NCBI GenBank assembly: GCA_020796225.1 | Contig: CM036765.1 | Coordinates: forward strand, 35,554,066-35,618,065 | From: Arion vulgaris | Lineage: Eukaryota > Mollusca > Gastropoda > Stylommatophora > Arionidae | Direction: 5' to 3' | Length of the DNA stretch: 64,000 bases | The notes under the pieces: generated by a model | The model's database searches: none | Told to the model about the DNA's origin: nothing | The model's input: the letters and a program-made list of their open reading frames with translations, nothing else | In this document: positions 21,368 to 32,805 of the stretch, piece by piece | How positions within the stretch are numbered: the first letter of the stretch is position 1 | Layout: each line of letters opens with the position of its first letter | Translations under genes and position numbers: made by a program

Positions 21368-21590
21368 CCACTCTTCGTGATTTGTATGTGATCTGAGCCT
21401 AAGAGCAATTATACGTTGTGCCAGTTATGCGATTACCAGTAGACCAGCACATCAGATTTCTGCGACGCTTTTTATTTACCAGAATAGTTTCCTAGGTCCT
21501 ACATCAGTCGCCTCTTACGACATGCCTTGTAGGTCGCAGTGTTACTATTCTTTGCTCCCATTGCGAACCACGTCAAGACACAGGTGGAAC
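21368..21590 (+). mobile_element. Dispersed repeat Y
   Basis: It contains ACTCTTCGTGATTTGTATGT, ATTTCTGCGACGCTTTTTAT and CAGTCGCCTCTTACGACATG. Other copies are at 42950-43200 and 50740-51060 (minus) and 56911-57130 (plus). A TTCTTCTTCTTCGAACGCTCC tract lies just upstream in several copies. Confidence 0.8.
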
Positions 21591-21648
21591 TATTCAAGAA
21601 ATGAATGAATGCACTTCGGCATGTGTGCACATATACTCGTACATCTAG

Positions 21649-21905
21649 TGGGTCTCTGTGGCTAAGTGGTTAAGCCCTTTGCCTTGTGAGTCGAAGGTCG
21701 TGGGTTCGAGTCCGGACCGCGCCGTTCTGTTCACGAGTGCAATTTTTCTGAGACCCTTAGAATTGTTGCTGGAGCTACGGAGTTTGTGCTTTTGAGCAAT
21801 ACTATCGGCAGGTGACGTGCCATTTCTGCTGAGAGGACTGAGCCATATTGGGTAAAACCCGGTGCAATGAAGTAAATCCTTCGACTTTAAAACCCTTTTA
21901 AAACT
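21649..21905 (+). mobile_element. SINE-2 copy, complete (tRNA-derived)
   Basis: The tRNA head has GGGTCTCTGTGGCTAAGTGG and the B box GGGTTCGAGTCC. The body has TTGTTGCTGGAGCTACGGAG and ends CAATGAAGTAAATCCTTCGA. The same body follows the 62-bp array at 6586, which shows what that array is made from. Confidence 0.88.
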
Positions 21906-21912
21906 CGTATAT

Positions 21913-22250
21913 CTAGACAATAAGAGACAAAATTAGAAATGAAGAAATCAGAAGAAGACTGGATGTGAAACCAGTCATGCAATTCATAAAAGAACAACAG
22001 ATTAAATGGTTTGGACACTTGACAAGAATGCCTTGGTATCGCCTACCAGAGAGAGAGCCACACTGAAAAAGTATAATGAGTTTAAAGCAAGAGGAAGACC
22101 ACGCAAAAAATGTAGCGACGGCATCAAGAAACAGCCTTATGAAAATGTATATCCGCTTACAAAGTTCCTTACCACAAGCACACACAAGATCACTACGCCC
22201 CCAAACACTTCTATAAAGAAGTAAATGGTGGAAGAGAAGGAGAAGAATAT
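21913..22250 (+). mobile_element. LINE-B 3' end
   Basis: It reads RDKIRNEEIRRRLDVKPVMQ, then FIKEQQIKWFGHLTRMPW, then YNEFKARGRPRKKCSDGIKK, with frameshifts between. It ends near EEKEKN. It is collinear with 7194-7500 and, inverted, 40008-40195. The 113-codon minus frame is a shadow. Confidence 0.8.
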
Positions 22251-22489
22251 ACATCTAGAGCTATAGACTCGACATTCTCGGAAACAACTAGTTAAGATAT
22301 ATAACTATGAGCTGATCAGTACTGACATGTTTATTCATTACTTTTGTTAATCATTGTTTTGTTGATATTCATTTCAAACTTTTAGTTTTATTTATTCTAT
22401 AATTTGCACATGACAATTTTGTATATGAATAGAAAAAACGTGGGTTTTTATTTTGTTTCTTTAATTATTCATAGTAATTCAATATTTTA

Positions 22490-22920
22490 TTAGATTGATT
22501 GATTGGTATGACCATCATCATTGCACTTTGGTGAGTAATCACGTGTTCTCCGATCTCTTTCGTACACAGGAGAATCTCAGCTGCAGTATACAAACTCCGT
22601 AGCACCGTTGAAAGTCTCTGATGTCATTTTGAAGATGGTGAAAATATTTTTGTAGGAATTTAAAATAAAAATATTTCCTAATGAATTTTGCCCCGTCCGC
22701 AGCCTTCAGCCTGCTCTTCTCGATTTTAAACTGCCGAGAGTTCTTTTAGTGCTCAAATTGAATACGAGACAAACGTTTTATCGTCCGTCTTCGATAGGAC
22801 TAGGAATTCGATCTCACCTACACTGAGATCAGGGATCTCTGGAAAAATATCCAAATGACTCCACGAGGGAGGGCATCTGGTACCTTTGGCACTAGAGACG
22901 AGCACTAGCCTTAACGCCAC
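22490..22920 (+). mobile_element. Dispersed repeat V, near full length
   Basis: It starts GATTGATTGATTGGTATGAC and continues CATCATTGCACTTTGGTGAG, then CTGCTCTTCTCGATTTTAAA and GGGATCTCTGGAAAAATATC. It is collinear with the minus copy at 3404-3858 over its full length, which defines both ends of the family. Confidence 0.82.
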
Positions 22921-23038
22921 AGTGACCTCTCAGAGAAACAGTGACCACAGAGAAAAAAGATATTTCATTAGACCTCTGATATGTGCTAAGAAAGTACAGA
23001 ATAACAAAATACTTACTTTGTAGACTGGCTTTTGGCAG

Positions 23039-23296
23039 ATGTATCTTCTTAAGGACAGTTGCAGTATTGCTTATCTTCTTTAAGGGACATGTTGCAGTAT
23101 TGCTTATCTTCTTTAAGGGACATGTTGCAGTATTGCTTATCTTCTTTAAGGGACATGTTGCAGTATTGCTTATCTCTGGACATGTTGCAGATGCTTATCT
23201 TCTAAGGACATGCGTATTGCTTATCTCTTAAGGACATGTTGCATATTGCTATCTTCTTTAAGGACATGTTGCAGTTGTATCTTCAAGGGACATGTT
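23039..23296 (+). repeat. 33-bp tandem repeat, about 8 copies, noisy right half
   Basis: The unit begins GTTGCAGTATTGCTTATCTT and ends CTTTAAGGGACAT. The first four units are clean. From about 23170 units lose bases at many positions. Confidence 0.93.
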
Positions 23297-23492
23297 GGTG
23301 AATATGTTTGTTAAATCCTTGTTTGATATGCTTCTTCTTTTAAATCCGTCATCAACATAATGAAAGTGAAATGTTTGTACACACAGAACGAGACTTATAC
23401 AATAAGATCTTTATTCTAACCTATGTGCTACCAGTGACACAATGAGACACATACGGTAAAGGAAAATAGGAAATATACAACAACAGAGATCT

Positions 23493-23650
23493 TCTTCTTC
23501 TTTGCGTTCGTCCTTTACGACCAATTTTAATCACTCTTTATGATATGTTTGATTTTTGCCAAGAACGTGTATACGTTGCACATTGGTTTAGTAGACCCCT
23601 AAACGCATAGACGTCTACACGTTTAGGACACATGCATCCGACTTCAGCCA
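23493..23650 (+). mobile_element. Dispersed repeat X
   Basis: It contains CGTTCGTCCTTTACGACCAA, GCCAAGAACGTGTATACGTT and GTCTACACGTTTAGGACA, as at 14880-15060 and 58441-58556. Confidence 0.8.
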
Positions 23651-23905
23651 AGAAACAACACAGATAAAATGTATGAGGAAAACTATTGAGAGTAACAAGG
23701 AGAGAGAAGATTGTTATGGGTCTGTTAGAGACTCGGTAGTAACAACAATAGTGCTAGAGTATAGTAAGAAACTACAAACAAATTGTTTCGGCCATGTAAC
23801 AAGATTACCACCAAACAGAAGTAAACCACAGAGAGCACTACGATTCACATACACTGGTTTCAATGTCAAAGGTTGTCCACACAAACGATGGCCTATATAA
23901 ATATC
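23651..23905 (+). mobile_element. LINE-B-like 3' end
   Basis: It reads KCMRKTIESNKEREDCYGSV, VLEYSKKLQTNCFGHVTRLP, then VKGCPHKRW. It keeps the post-RT layout (helical linker, FGHVTRLP, GRPxKRW) with the final motif corrupted. A single frame is open but short and 5'-truncated. Confidence 0.7.
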
Positions 23906-24008
23906 ACAGGTGGTTTAAAACACAATATGTGAGACTCACTGAGGGTATTTGCCAGAATTTTTATTGAACTCTGAAAAGCACAACAGGAATAGTGTTTTTA
24001 AAATAAGA

Positions 24009-24208
24009 GTGTGCCCACCTGTCCAGCGTGTTCGTAGCGCGTTGGACGATGGATGAAAAGCTCCCTGCGAATGCGGTTCAACTGGCAGCAAAACCGCAGG
24101 TTCTCCAGATTTACGGTGTTCGTGGCACCGAACCGAAGGGTTACGATGTTCATGGCACCGAGCCAAAGAGCTGAAAGCTCAAATGCTTCGAGATCGGAAA
24201 AAAATAGT
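24009..24208 (+). mobile_element. SINE-1 copy
   Basis: It has CCAGCGTGTTCGTAGCGCGT, a B box GGTTCAACTGG, the body GAACCGAAGGGTTACGATGT and a poly-A end after GATCGG. Confidence 0.88.
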
Positions 24209-24825
24209 TTTAAGTGTAACAGAAACGTACTGCTGTAACAAATCATCAATATTTCTCTAACATTGCACTTGCAAGCTATTTGTTTGTGCTGAGTTGCCGT
24301 GTTGACTATAGTTCGTTTTCAATATCATAACACATATTAAAATGTTAAAGCTCAACAATATATTAAATGACATAGATATAAATTTGCATACAAACTGCTA
24401 TTTCACTGATATTTAATATGCTCGTATTATCGTAACTTTGTCATAGTGACAAGGGGATACTTTGTCATTTGTGTTTAATTGCGATGTACAAAAAAAAAAA
24501 TAATTCACTAATGACATCCTTATCAGCACTATCGTGGATATTCTCTTTGATTTACATTTTATTTTAAAGAAAAACCTCTCTGGAACGTTTTTGATCAATA
24601 AAACACTATTGCATTTAGTTTATGACAATTGGAAGATGCTTACCACATCATTGTACAGAACATAGCAACATAAATATATGCCATCTCAGTGTGTGCGTTA
24701 TGTTATGTTACGTTATGCGATCGACGTCATGGCACATTGGGCTTTCCAATTCGTGCTCTGTCCTCCTCTGTAGCAGCCACCCCAAAGTTCATTTGCTCAC
24801 AGTACCCATGAGAAGTTGATTACTA
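24209..24825. other. Unrecognised sequence
   Basis: AT-rich DNA. A short TATGTTATGTTACGTTATG run at about 24699-24717 is the only local repetition. Confidence 0.5.
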
Positions 24826-25110
24826 TATCCTCTCTCTACCAAGAAGACGACACTGTCTGGCATGTTCAAACTTAACGCCTAATTCTCGAACTCGTTCCAG
24901 TGTCTGATACCCGCCCATGCCACACAATTGAGAGCGTACCGCATTGATGATATCGGCTCTGTCCATACTTCTGTCCGCTTGAGTCGGGGCATTGTTTGCA
25001 AGAGAGTCAGCACGCTCGTTACCGCACTCCAGCATGTCCAAGCGTGTACAGCCAAGTCATTTTCTTGAGATGTGATATCCGAATGATGTCCACCCATTCC
25101 ACACGCATAC
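24826..25110 (-). mobile_element. LINE-E fragment: end of RNase H domain
   Basis: The minus frame contains ECGNERADSLANNAPTQADR, the conserved GNxRADxLA motif at the end of retroelement RNase H domains. It is followed by DRADIINAVRSQL and a tail to GRERI. RNase H of this sort is found in I, R1 and related LINE clades. The fragment is truncated on both sides. Confidence 0.65.
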
Positions 25111-25250
25111 TTCCAGATTCAATCATTTGAAGCATAATCATCAAGTCTGACATCATAATGCACTGCATAATATTACAATATTTATCATGTGCCCAAATAT
25201 GGGTTGTGTATTTCAGTTGATATAAAAGTGAGAAACTTAATTAACACTTC

Positions 25251-25451
25251 GCCCGTCTGCCCAGCGTGTTCGTAGCGCGTTGGACTACGGGTGACTATCC
25301 CTCCGTGTGTACGGGTTCAATTCCGCGGGATGGCAGAAAAATCCACAGATTCCCCAGATTTAAGGTGTTCGTGGCACCGAACCGAAGGGTTACGATGTCC
25401 ATGGCACCGAGCCGAAGAGCTGGCTCAAGTGCTTCTGGATCGGAAAAAAAA
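25251..25451 (+). mobile_element. SINE-1 copy, best preserved
   Basis: Head GCCCGTCTGCCCAGCGTGTT with A-box region TAGCGCGTTGGA and B box GGTTCAATTCC; body AACCGAAGGGTTACGATGTC; end GGATCGG followed by nine A. It serves as the reference copy for SINE-1. Confidence 0.9.
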
Positions 25452-26130
25452 ATAAACACTTCAGAGCATGATAATTTTAGTAAACAATTTATGTAGAGAG
25501 GCTTAAAATAAATATCTTTGTCATACCTTGCTCATATATTTTGCCTTTTACTTTTATTAAAAATGTGTGCGTATAAACTTTTTCTTTACATGTTTCTGTA
25601 CTCATATTTGTTGTATAATGTTCACTTCTATTTTTAGCATATTTCTACTCAGTTTATATGTATGTATCATTATGTGATATTAATGTGTTTTTGTGTCCTC
25701 CTCCAAGTTCATATTTTTGCATCATTTTGCATTATGTTTTGCTATAAATAATACACACATATTAACAAACATATTTTATCAACTTTGTTGTCCATTTATT
25801 AGTTTGACCGTTTTTATATAACTTGCTTTGTGATGGAGATTCACGACGCGCAGAACAGTTAAACTACTGCAGATGTTACTGACATAATGATACACAGTCG
25901 GCCATCAGTTTTCATAACCCGACTTCTGACACTACCAGCTTGTGCAAAAATGCATGTGCAAATGACAACAATGTTACATTTGTTGTTTTCATGAAATCAT
26001 GATTACCCTCACTAGAAGCTGTAGTCATGGACTAGTTCAGCAGAAAGTGTGCTTCTATTATCAGTTTTGTTTCAGAAAATTGTTATCGCAACTGACATTT
26101 CAGTAATTCGTTATCGTATAAATAAACTAG
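25452..26130. other. Unrecognised AT-rich sequence
   Basis: I see no element, array or exon-like frame. Confidence 0.5.
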
Positions 26131-26440
26131 GATGATGGATATTACTAACTGTCCAGAAGGACCAGACTGTCATACTTCGCCTCCGGACGGGTCACAACAG
26201 AATTAGACACCACCTGCGCACTAAATGCAAGATAGGCACCAATGGCTTGTGCCCATGTGACTTGGAGTATGACAATGAGAATATCCTACAGAATTGCCCA
26301 GTATGCAGACCTGAGAAGAAGAGGTGCCATTACACCAGCGTCAAGACAAACTATATGGGTGGCTGATAATCTGAGGTAGACGGCTGCCTTTATTAGAGAA
26401 TCCGAAATCCCAATCTAGTAAGAACGCAGAAGAAGAAGTA
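26131..26440 (+). mobile_element. LINE-E-type 3' end with C-terminal Cys motif
   Basis: The frame reads QTVILRLRTGHNRIRHHLRT, CKIGTNGLCPCDLEYDNEN and ILQNCPVC. The LRTGHNRLRHH and CPC...ENILQNCP layout is the end of RNase-H-bearing LINE proteins. Downstream frames are broken and the copy ends in a GAAGAAGAAG run near 26430. Confidence 0.7.
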
Positions 26441-26624
26441 TAAATAAACAAAGACTAAAGCAGAAAGAAGATTGTGTAAGAAGTGAATCATATAAACGTA
26501 ATTAGCGGGTAAGTAAAATCTAACAGAAGATTTAGTGGATTTAAAGAAAACAGAGGTTCAGAATATTGATTATGAAATCTAAAGAGTCTAGGTTTGTTTT
26601 CTTATACACGTATACTCTACTTCT

Positions 26625-26760
26625 TTAATTGCATATCCTTTACATGACTTTGCGAATCAACCCCAGCTTTGTAACGCTGTTTGTGATTTTCTAGGCATTA
26701 TTACGTTCAGTAGTTTGCCATTGCTTTCTGAACGGTGGTGCCATCGTCCTTTACTCTACC
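26625..26760 (-). mobile_element. SINE-3 fragment
   Basis: The plus strand reads ATTGCATATCCTTTACATGA then TTACGTTCAGTAGTTTGCCA and TTGCTTTCTGAACGGTG. This is the reverse complement of the SINE-3 body, without its tRNA head. Confidence 0.75.
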
Positions 26761-27433
26761 AAGTCATTATATCTCGGACACAACTGCAGACTCAACAGAC
26801 ACTTACACAGACTATGAATAAGTCAAACAGTTTTCTGCCAGTGTCAGCAGGCGGAACAGACATCAGAGCATGCCCTGCTACACGATCCTCCCATGGGTGA
26901 GGTGAGAAGCAGCATGTTGCCACAAACAGTCGACTGAAAACTAAGTTTTGGAGAAACCTGACAGACCTGAAGCCGACTGTCCAGTTTTTTGTCCCAGTGC
27001 ATTCAGAGCATGATCAGAGATTGTTGAAGAAGATGTATTTCTGTATAGCATTCTATGCTTTATGGCAGTGGTAACCAATCGTCGATCCGATGATTGGACC
27101 CAGGCAGTCTTGCGCTTTCAACTAACCCCACTCAAATAATACTCAAAGTTCTTCAAACGTTGATGGTGAAAATACTGTAACATTAACAACAATAAATATA
27201 TTTCACAAAATATATTTCATAAATAGTGTTCGCGTTGGCATCAAATTTATTTAAAATGAAGAACCTTGAACAGCTTGATATGTTTAAAATAACAGTGCTA
27301 CTGTACACCGAAACATAATATCTTCTCAAAGCTATGTATTACCTAAGTAATACCTAGTTTTATTAGTTTGTTAGTATAGTCATTGGTTGAAATTGTTTGA
27401 AGCAATCAAGCCAAAGTTTTCCATGATTTTCGT
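26761..27433. other. Unrecognised sequence
   Basis: The 61-codon frame overlapping the SINE-3 edge at 26715-26900 has no recognised motif. The remainder is AT-rich. Confidence 0.45.
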
Positions 27434-27763
27434 TTATATCAGAGCCTGTTGACTGATGTTTAATTATATCAGAACCTGTTGACTGATGTTTAATTATATC
27501 AGAACCTGTTGACTGATGTTTAATTATATCAGAACCTGTTGACTGATGTTTAATTATATCAGAACCTGTTGACTGATGTTTAATTATATCAGAACCTGTT
27601 GACTGATGTTTAATTATATCAGAACCTGTTGACTGATGTTTAATTATATCAGAACCTGTTGACTGATGTTTAATTATATCAGAACCTGTTGACTGATGTT
27701 TAATTGTATCAGAACCTGTTGACTAATGTTTAATTATATCAGAACCTGTTGACTGATGTTTAA
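27434..27763 (+). repeat. 30-bp tandem array, exactly 11 copies, clean
   Basis: The unit is TTATATCAGAACCTGTTGAC plus TGATGTTTAA. Only four substitutions and no indels are visible over 330 bp. Confidence 0.97.
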
Positions 27764-27819
27764 TTGTGTACTATAAACAAAGGAAAATCAATTTGATCAA
27801 TATGTTCTGAAATCGCATC

Positions 27820-27895
27820 GTTAACAAAAAACTAGCTGATAGTACAAGTAGTAGTATGTTAACAAAAAACTAGCTGATAGTACAAGTAGTAGTAT
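27820..27895 (+). repeat. 38-bp direct duplication
   Basis: Two identical copies begin GTTAACAAAAAACTAGCTGA and end CAAGTAGTAGTAT. They abut a LINE-D end on the right. Confidence 0.95.
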
Positions 27896-28060
27896 GTCTC
27901 TTGCGGAATGCAGTTTTCATCACGGCCCTCCAGAAAAACGTTCTGTCTCTAGCAAGAATTCCGCCTCCTCCCACGTCATGTTGAAGATTTCTTTGATGTC
28001 CTGCTGCCACCTTTGTATTTGTCGTCCTCTGTCTCGTACTCCAGAAACAATGCATTCCTT
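27896..28060 (-). mobile_element. LINE-D-like 3' end
   Basis: The minus translation includes QRWQQDIKEIFNMTWEEAEF and then FFWRAVMKTAFRKRHTTT. This is an RRWxQDI...FRRAVMxATFRKGxAT tail. A frameshift sits between the two parts. Confidence 0.72.
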
Positions 28061-28650
28061 TACACTTATTCACAGAGACCCCCGCATTAATCTGTATTCT
28101 ATGCTTGAACTACAAAATGTTACTAACTCTTACTTTATGAGTATCTTTGTGTTTGACAAAGACATATATATATATACAGTACTATTCAAGGATTGATTGA
28201 CATTACTAAATCTAGATAATCCTATTGATTTGATGAAGAACTGACAGATTTATTACAAGAACCGCATTGAATTGTCATTTATCCTTATAGAGAAGTATTA
28301 TCTTGCGCATTAAACTCTAACCTGTCAATCATTGTTTTGAACTTAGCTTCAGAACAGACAGAACTAGATATTTTATATAGAAAAATAATACGATTTTCAT
28401 TTAGTGAATTTTGTTTATAGAAACATACGGTTATGTAACCAGGAAACTTAACAAATCATATGAGAAGCAAATCAATGGCTGAGGGAAAAACAATATAGAA
28501 TAACCCTTTAAATATCATTTCTACACACGCACACACAAATTAACTTATAATCCCATAACTAAACAATGAAGATAGTTGTCGATTGCAAAAGTTAGGACAA
28601 CAAAAATGTGAAATTATTTGGTGACATAAAATGTAATGAGGCAGAAAAGA
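28061..28650. other. Unrecognised AT-rich sequence
   Basis: It contains a TATATATATA run at about 28165. Nothing else stands out before the short array. Confidence 0.5.
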
Positions 28651-28759
28651 CAATGCTGGAAGAGTATATCGCAATGCTGAAGAGTATATACTGACAATGC
28701 TGGAAGAGTATACTGACATGCTGAAGAGTATATACTGACAATGCTGAAAAGTATATACT
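28651..28759 (+). repeat. Short tandem repeat, 19-27-bp units, about 5 copies
   Basis: Units follow GACAATGCTGGAAGAGTATA with TA length changes. The sequence on both sides continues without a recognised element. Confidence 0.85.
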
Positions 28760-28854
28760 AAAAGAGAAAGTGGGAACACCATGGAGTAGAAAAGTTCAAA
28801 ATGTAGAAGATGAATCACAAATGGATGAATCAGATCTTAGCATCTCTCATACAC

Positions 28855-29030
28855 GGTCTGTTTAAAAAGTATTCAACATTTGTACAGAAAACACACAATT
28901 ATTCAACAGAAAGTCTGAAACCATAATGTTTTTCAAACGTCACACATTTCTTTCAGCGGTCTTGCCATTGTTGGAATCATTTCATAAAGGCCGCTTTAAG
29001 GATGTAGTACAGCTTGGCTGATACGTTTAC
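28855..29030 (-). mobile_element. Relic of a mariner-type transposase C-terminus
   Basis: The minus strand gives ILKAAFMK, stop, FQQWQDR, stop, KKCVTFEKHYGF, and VEYFLNRPC. The FQQWQxRWxKCV order is the C-terminal helix of mariner-like transposases, here with three stops. The right-hand sequence GGTCTGTTTAAAAAGTATTC could belong to a terminal repeat, but its partner is not visible. Confidence 0.5.
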
Positions 29031-29095
29031 CAAGGTTCATTCATACTCGAGTTCACCAATAACAACGATACTGCTGATCTGAAACATTATCTCTG

Positions 29096-30070
29096 TTTAT
29101 TCCTAATAACCAACATTTTGTCTCAAATGTGCCATCCGACACTTTGTCTATGTTTGTTCCTAATAACCATCATTTTGTCTCAAATGTGCCATCCCACACT
29201 TTGTCTATGTTTGTTCCTAATAACCATCATTTTGTCTCAAATGTGCCATCCCACACTTTGTCTATGTTTGTTCCTAATAACCATCATTTTGTCTCAAATG
29301 TGTCATCCTACACTTTGTCTATGTTTGTTCCTAATAACCATCATTTTGTCTCAAATGTGCCATCCCACACTTTGTCTATGTTTGTTCCTAATAACCATCA
29401 TTTTGTCTCAAATGTGCCATCCCACACTTTGTCTATGTTTGTTCCTAATAACCATCATTTTGTCTCAAATGTGCCATCCCACACTTTGTCTATGTTTGTT
29501 CCTAATAACCATCATTTTGTCTCAAATGTGCCATCCCACACTTTGTCTATGTTTGTTCCTAATAACCATCATTTTGTCTCAAATGTGCCATCCCACACTT
29601 TGTCTATGTTTGTTCCTAATAACCATCATTTTGTCTCAAATGTGCCATCCCACACTTTGTCTATGTTCGTTCCTAATAACCATCATTTTGTCTCAAATGT
29701 GCCATCCCACACTTTGTCTATGTTCGTTCCTTAATAACCATCATTTTGTCTCAAATGTGCCATCCACACTTTGTCTATACGTTCCTAATACCATCATTTT
29801 GTCTCAAATGTAGCCATCCAACTTTGTCTATGTTGTTCCTAATAACCATCATTTTGTCTCAAATGTGCCATCCCACACTTTGTCTATGTTCGTTCCTAAT
29901 AACCATCATTTTGTCTCAAATGTGCCATCCTAGAATTTGTCTATGTTCGTTCCTAATAACCATCATTTTGTCTCAAATGTGCCATCCCACACTTTGTCTA
30001 TGTTCGTTCCTAATAACCATCATTTTGTCTCAAATGTGCCATCCCACACTTTGTCTATGTTCATTACTAA
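29096..30070 (+). repeat. 57-bp tandem array, 17 copies
   Basis: The unit begins TTCCTAATAACCATCATTTT, then GTCTCAAATGTGCCATCCCA, and ends CTTTGTCTATGTTTG. Being 19 codons long, it gives two overlapping open frames (231 and 201 codons) that are repeats of themselves. Indels near 29720-29840 break them. I do not consider them genes. Confidence 0.97.
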
Positions 30071-30225
30071 TGTTCAGCTTTTTCTCTAGAATGTACTCTC
30101 TATCATTATTTCCATTGAATTCTAACTTTCCAATACTTTCTATATGTCGTTTAAAGTTTCTTTCAAAGCACGTACACTGTATTTAGAATTCACTTGACTA
30201 CAAATTGTTGAAAATCATAAACGTA

Positions 30226-30355
30226 AAAATAAATTACTGTAGTTTTACAAAGTACAAAAACATACCAACAAACACAGGAAAATTTCAACCAAAATGCCGT
30301 TATCAAGCGAAATATACAATAGAAGGGAAGAAATTCTCTTGCTAAACGGCAGACA
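30226..30355 (-). mobile_element. Dispersed repeat Z, diverged
   Basis: It shares TAGTTTTACAAAGTACAAAA and AAAATGCCGTTATCAAGCGA-like blocks with 42690-42830. Confidence 0.55.
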
Positions 30356-30892
30356 TAACTACACTTACTTACAATAAGTCTCTAACGACATTAACTTTTT
30401 ATGAGAAATATAAAACTCACGGAGATATATTTTAAAGTAATTTGTATTGTCCTGCTTATAAATCTTTTTTCCCATATTAATGTAATCATTTCTGTTAATT
30501 CTATTTTCATATTCAGTTTTTTTTCCAGTTTTAAAAATGTAACATTTCTATATTTCAATTACTTTTGAGAATAAAATATGAAGAAAATAATAATGACCAT
30601 ATAGTGCTAAATTTTGTCATTATTGATTTTGCCGTTAGCTTGCTCTGGTTGTAACTGGAATGAAATGACACAGCAATGTCCATTGTTCAGGCCTGAAGAA
30701 TGTCAGTCTTTAAGAGAAACATCGACAAGATGGGCTTGTGATAATGAACAAAAAATAGAAGAAAACAGAGGAGAAAAACAAAGGAACAGAAAAAATAAAG
30801 ATAGCAATGTGAAAATGTAGAAAATAAAAAAGGCAAATGTTAGAGAAATAAGGAAAACAGAAACGAAGACAATGGTGCTAGCGATACAAATA
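30356..30892. other. Unrecognised sequence with a Cys-rich open frame
   Basis: At 30641-30760 a plus frame reads ACSGCNWNEMTQQCPLFRPE followed by ECQSLRETSTRWAC, preceded by a T-rich tract and GTTAG that could act as an acceptor. The spacing of cysteines is suggestive of an extracellular exon, but no donor or family match is visible, so it stays unassigned. Confidence 0.3.
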
Positions 30893-31502
30893 CTTGTTGC
30901 AGTACTGATGTAGTGGTAATATTTATTATAGTACTGATATAGAGGCAATGATGGTTGTAGTACTGTTATAGTGGTAATGATTTTTGTTGTACTGGTGTAG
31001 TGGTAATTATTGTTGTAGTACTGATATGGTAGTAATGATTGTTGTAGTACTGGTATAGTGGTTATGATGGTTGTAATAGTGGTATAGTGGTAATGATTGT
31101 TGCTGTACTGGTGTAGTTGTAATTATTGTTAGAGTACTGATATAGTAGTAGTGATTGTTGTAGTACTGATGTAGTGTTACTGATGGTTGTAGTACTGATA
31201 TAGTGGTTATGATGGTTGTAATAGTGGTGTAGTGGTAATGATTGTTGTAGTACTGATATAGTCGAAATGATTGTTGTAGTACTGGCGTAGTGGTAATGAT
31301 TTTTGTAGTACTGGTGGTAATGATGGTTGTAGTAATGATGATTGTAGTACTGGTATAGTGGTAATGACTGTTGTAGTACTGGTATAGTGGTAATGATTTT
31401 TGTTGTACTGGTGTAGTAGTAATGATTGTTGTAGTACTGATGTAGTAGTAATAATTGTTGTAGTACTGGCGTAGTGGTAATAATTGTTGTAGTACTAATA
31501 TC
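30893..31502 (+). repeat. Degenerate tandem array, about 27-30-bp units
   Basis: Units follow TGTAGTACTGATATAGTGGT plus AATGATTGT, with frequent substitutions. The plus strand is very poor in C. The 189-codon minus frame is composition-driven. Confidence 0.9.
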
Positions 31503-32369
31503 AATAGTAGACTTTTTGTTAAAGAAAGGAAATGAACGTTATGAAAAACATCATCCAAAGAATATACAAAAATCACACTTCACTGTTACTTGATGGCGGA
31601 GCGAGAATTTCATAGATTGATAGAATAAGAAAAAAATCTGAATTAAAATATATCGTTTAAACATCGTCAGACAAAGGAAACAAAAACAGTGGTATTAAGT
31701 AAAACAAAGGCCAAGAAATCGTTGAACATTATAATATCAAGTGGCACTCTAGAAAAGGTATGTTTTATAAACCATAGAGATTTAATACCAGCTGATGGAA
31801 GAAATATAATGGGAAGATATGAAAAGAATAGACATTTCCAAAAATACATTGACATTGACAGCACGAGAAAGATATTAATATTGAAGCAAATTAACCCTTG
31901 TTCTGAAGGGGTGTATGGGTAGGTAACGCGGCCACTGAATGAGCATCTGAAAACCAGAATCGATTTTTGTGTGTAAATGTGAGTGTACAGAAGTGTCAGA
32001 AAAGTGACATGGAAGAGACGTGGAAATGATAAAGACATTCTGTTGAAAACTACATTGGAGTGAACAATTTGGGAGAAGGAGAGAAAAAAGGGAAACCAAA
32101 GATTTAATTTGGAAGAATAATCAAGATATGGACAGACAGGGGACTGTAGAAGTACATTCTAAGGGCAATAGATATAATTTTTTGAAAAGTCAATGCTGCC
32201 GAAGTTTGTTGTTGAGGCGGTTCATAATGTTGAAATTGATGATGAGAACAATGATTTATTAAGTGGGGATTATAAAGATGGTATTGATGATTAAAACAAT
32301 ATTGTATGTGTTAGTAGTATTTGTTGATGAATGAGTGTAACATGTACATTTAACAAATCAGTGGAGAAA
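31503..32369 (+). other. Mostly unrecognised; weak LINE-like segment
   Basis: Around 31985-32060 a frame reads CQKSDMEET in one phase and YRSVRKVTWKRRGNDKDILL in another. The latter resembles the RxxRVTWKxRxTNKDIL linker of RTE-like LINEs. The rest, including the 77-codon frame at 31689-31922, is unrecognised. Confidence 0.35.
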
Positions 32370-32740
32370 AATATATGTGCTTTTGAATATAAGTGTTACA
32401 GAAGTGTCCACCGTATATCATGGACAGAGAACAAATAGAGCTAATCCAGAGAGAACTCAAAATCAAAGAAAAACTGGCTGATGCTACAAATAAGAATGAG
32501 AAAATTAAAGTATTTTGGACATATAAAGAGACACGAAGGGAAGGGCTGGAAAAGACCACAATGGAAGGAGGCAGCCGGGCAAAGAGAAGAAGAGGAAGAA
32601 CACGGAGAAGATGGATTCAGGATGTAACTGATAGCTTCAGCATGACCAGTGCAGAGACAGGGCATCTGGTCTATGAGAGAGACATTTCGAAGAGCTGTTA
32701 GGGAGGCACAGTTCTACTCAGGACAAGCTATTTGATGACA
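32370..32740 (+). mobile_element. LINE-D 3' end, best copy
   Basis: It reads EYKCYRSVHRISWTEN, then KKNWLMLQIRMRKLKYFGHI-like residues split over two frames, ETRREGLEKTTMEGGSRAKR, RWIQDVTDSFSMTSAETGHL, and ends near TCAGGACAAGCTATTTGATG. This is the post-RT region of an RTE-like LINE: linker, YFGHIKRH, GRPRRRW, terminal basic segment. One frameshift and a terminal stop are visible. The large GATGAT-rich array starts about 70 bp downstream. Confidence 0.85.
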
Positions 32741-32805
32741 ATAAGCATTTGTAGCTTAGATTTCATAAATGGTGATTTGGACAATGCAAATTTGATAATT
32801 GATGT

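Noticed and set aside
29118..29813. 231- and 201-codon plus frames with Cys-rich repeats
   Set aside because: The 57-bp unit is a multiple of three, so more than one frame stays open at once. Indels in the array break them and there is no start, signal or splice context.
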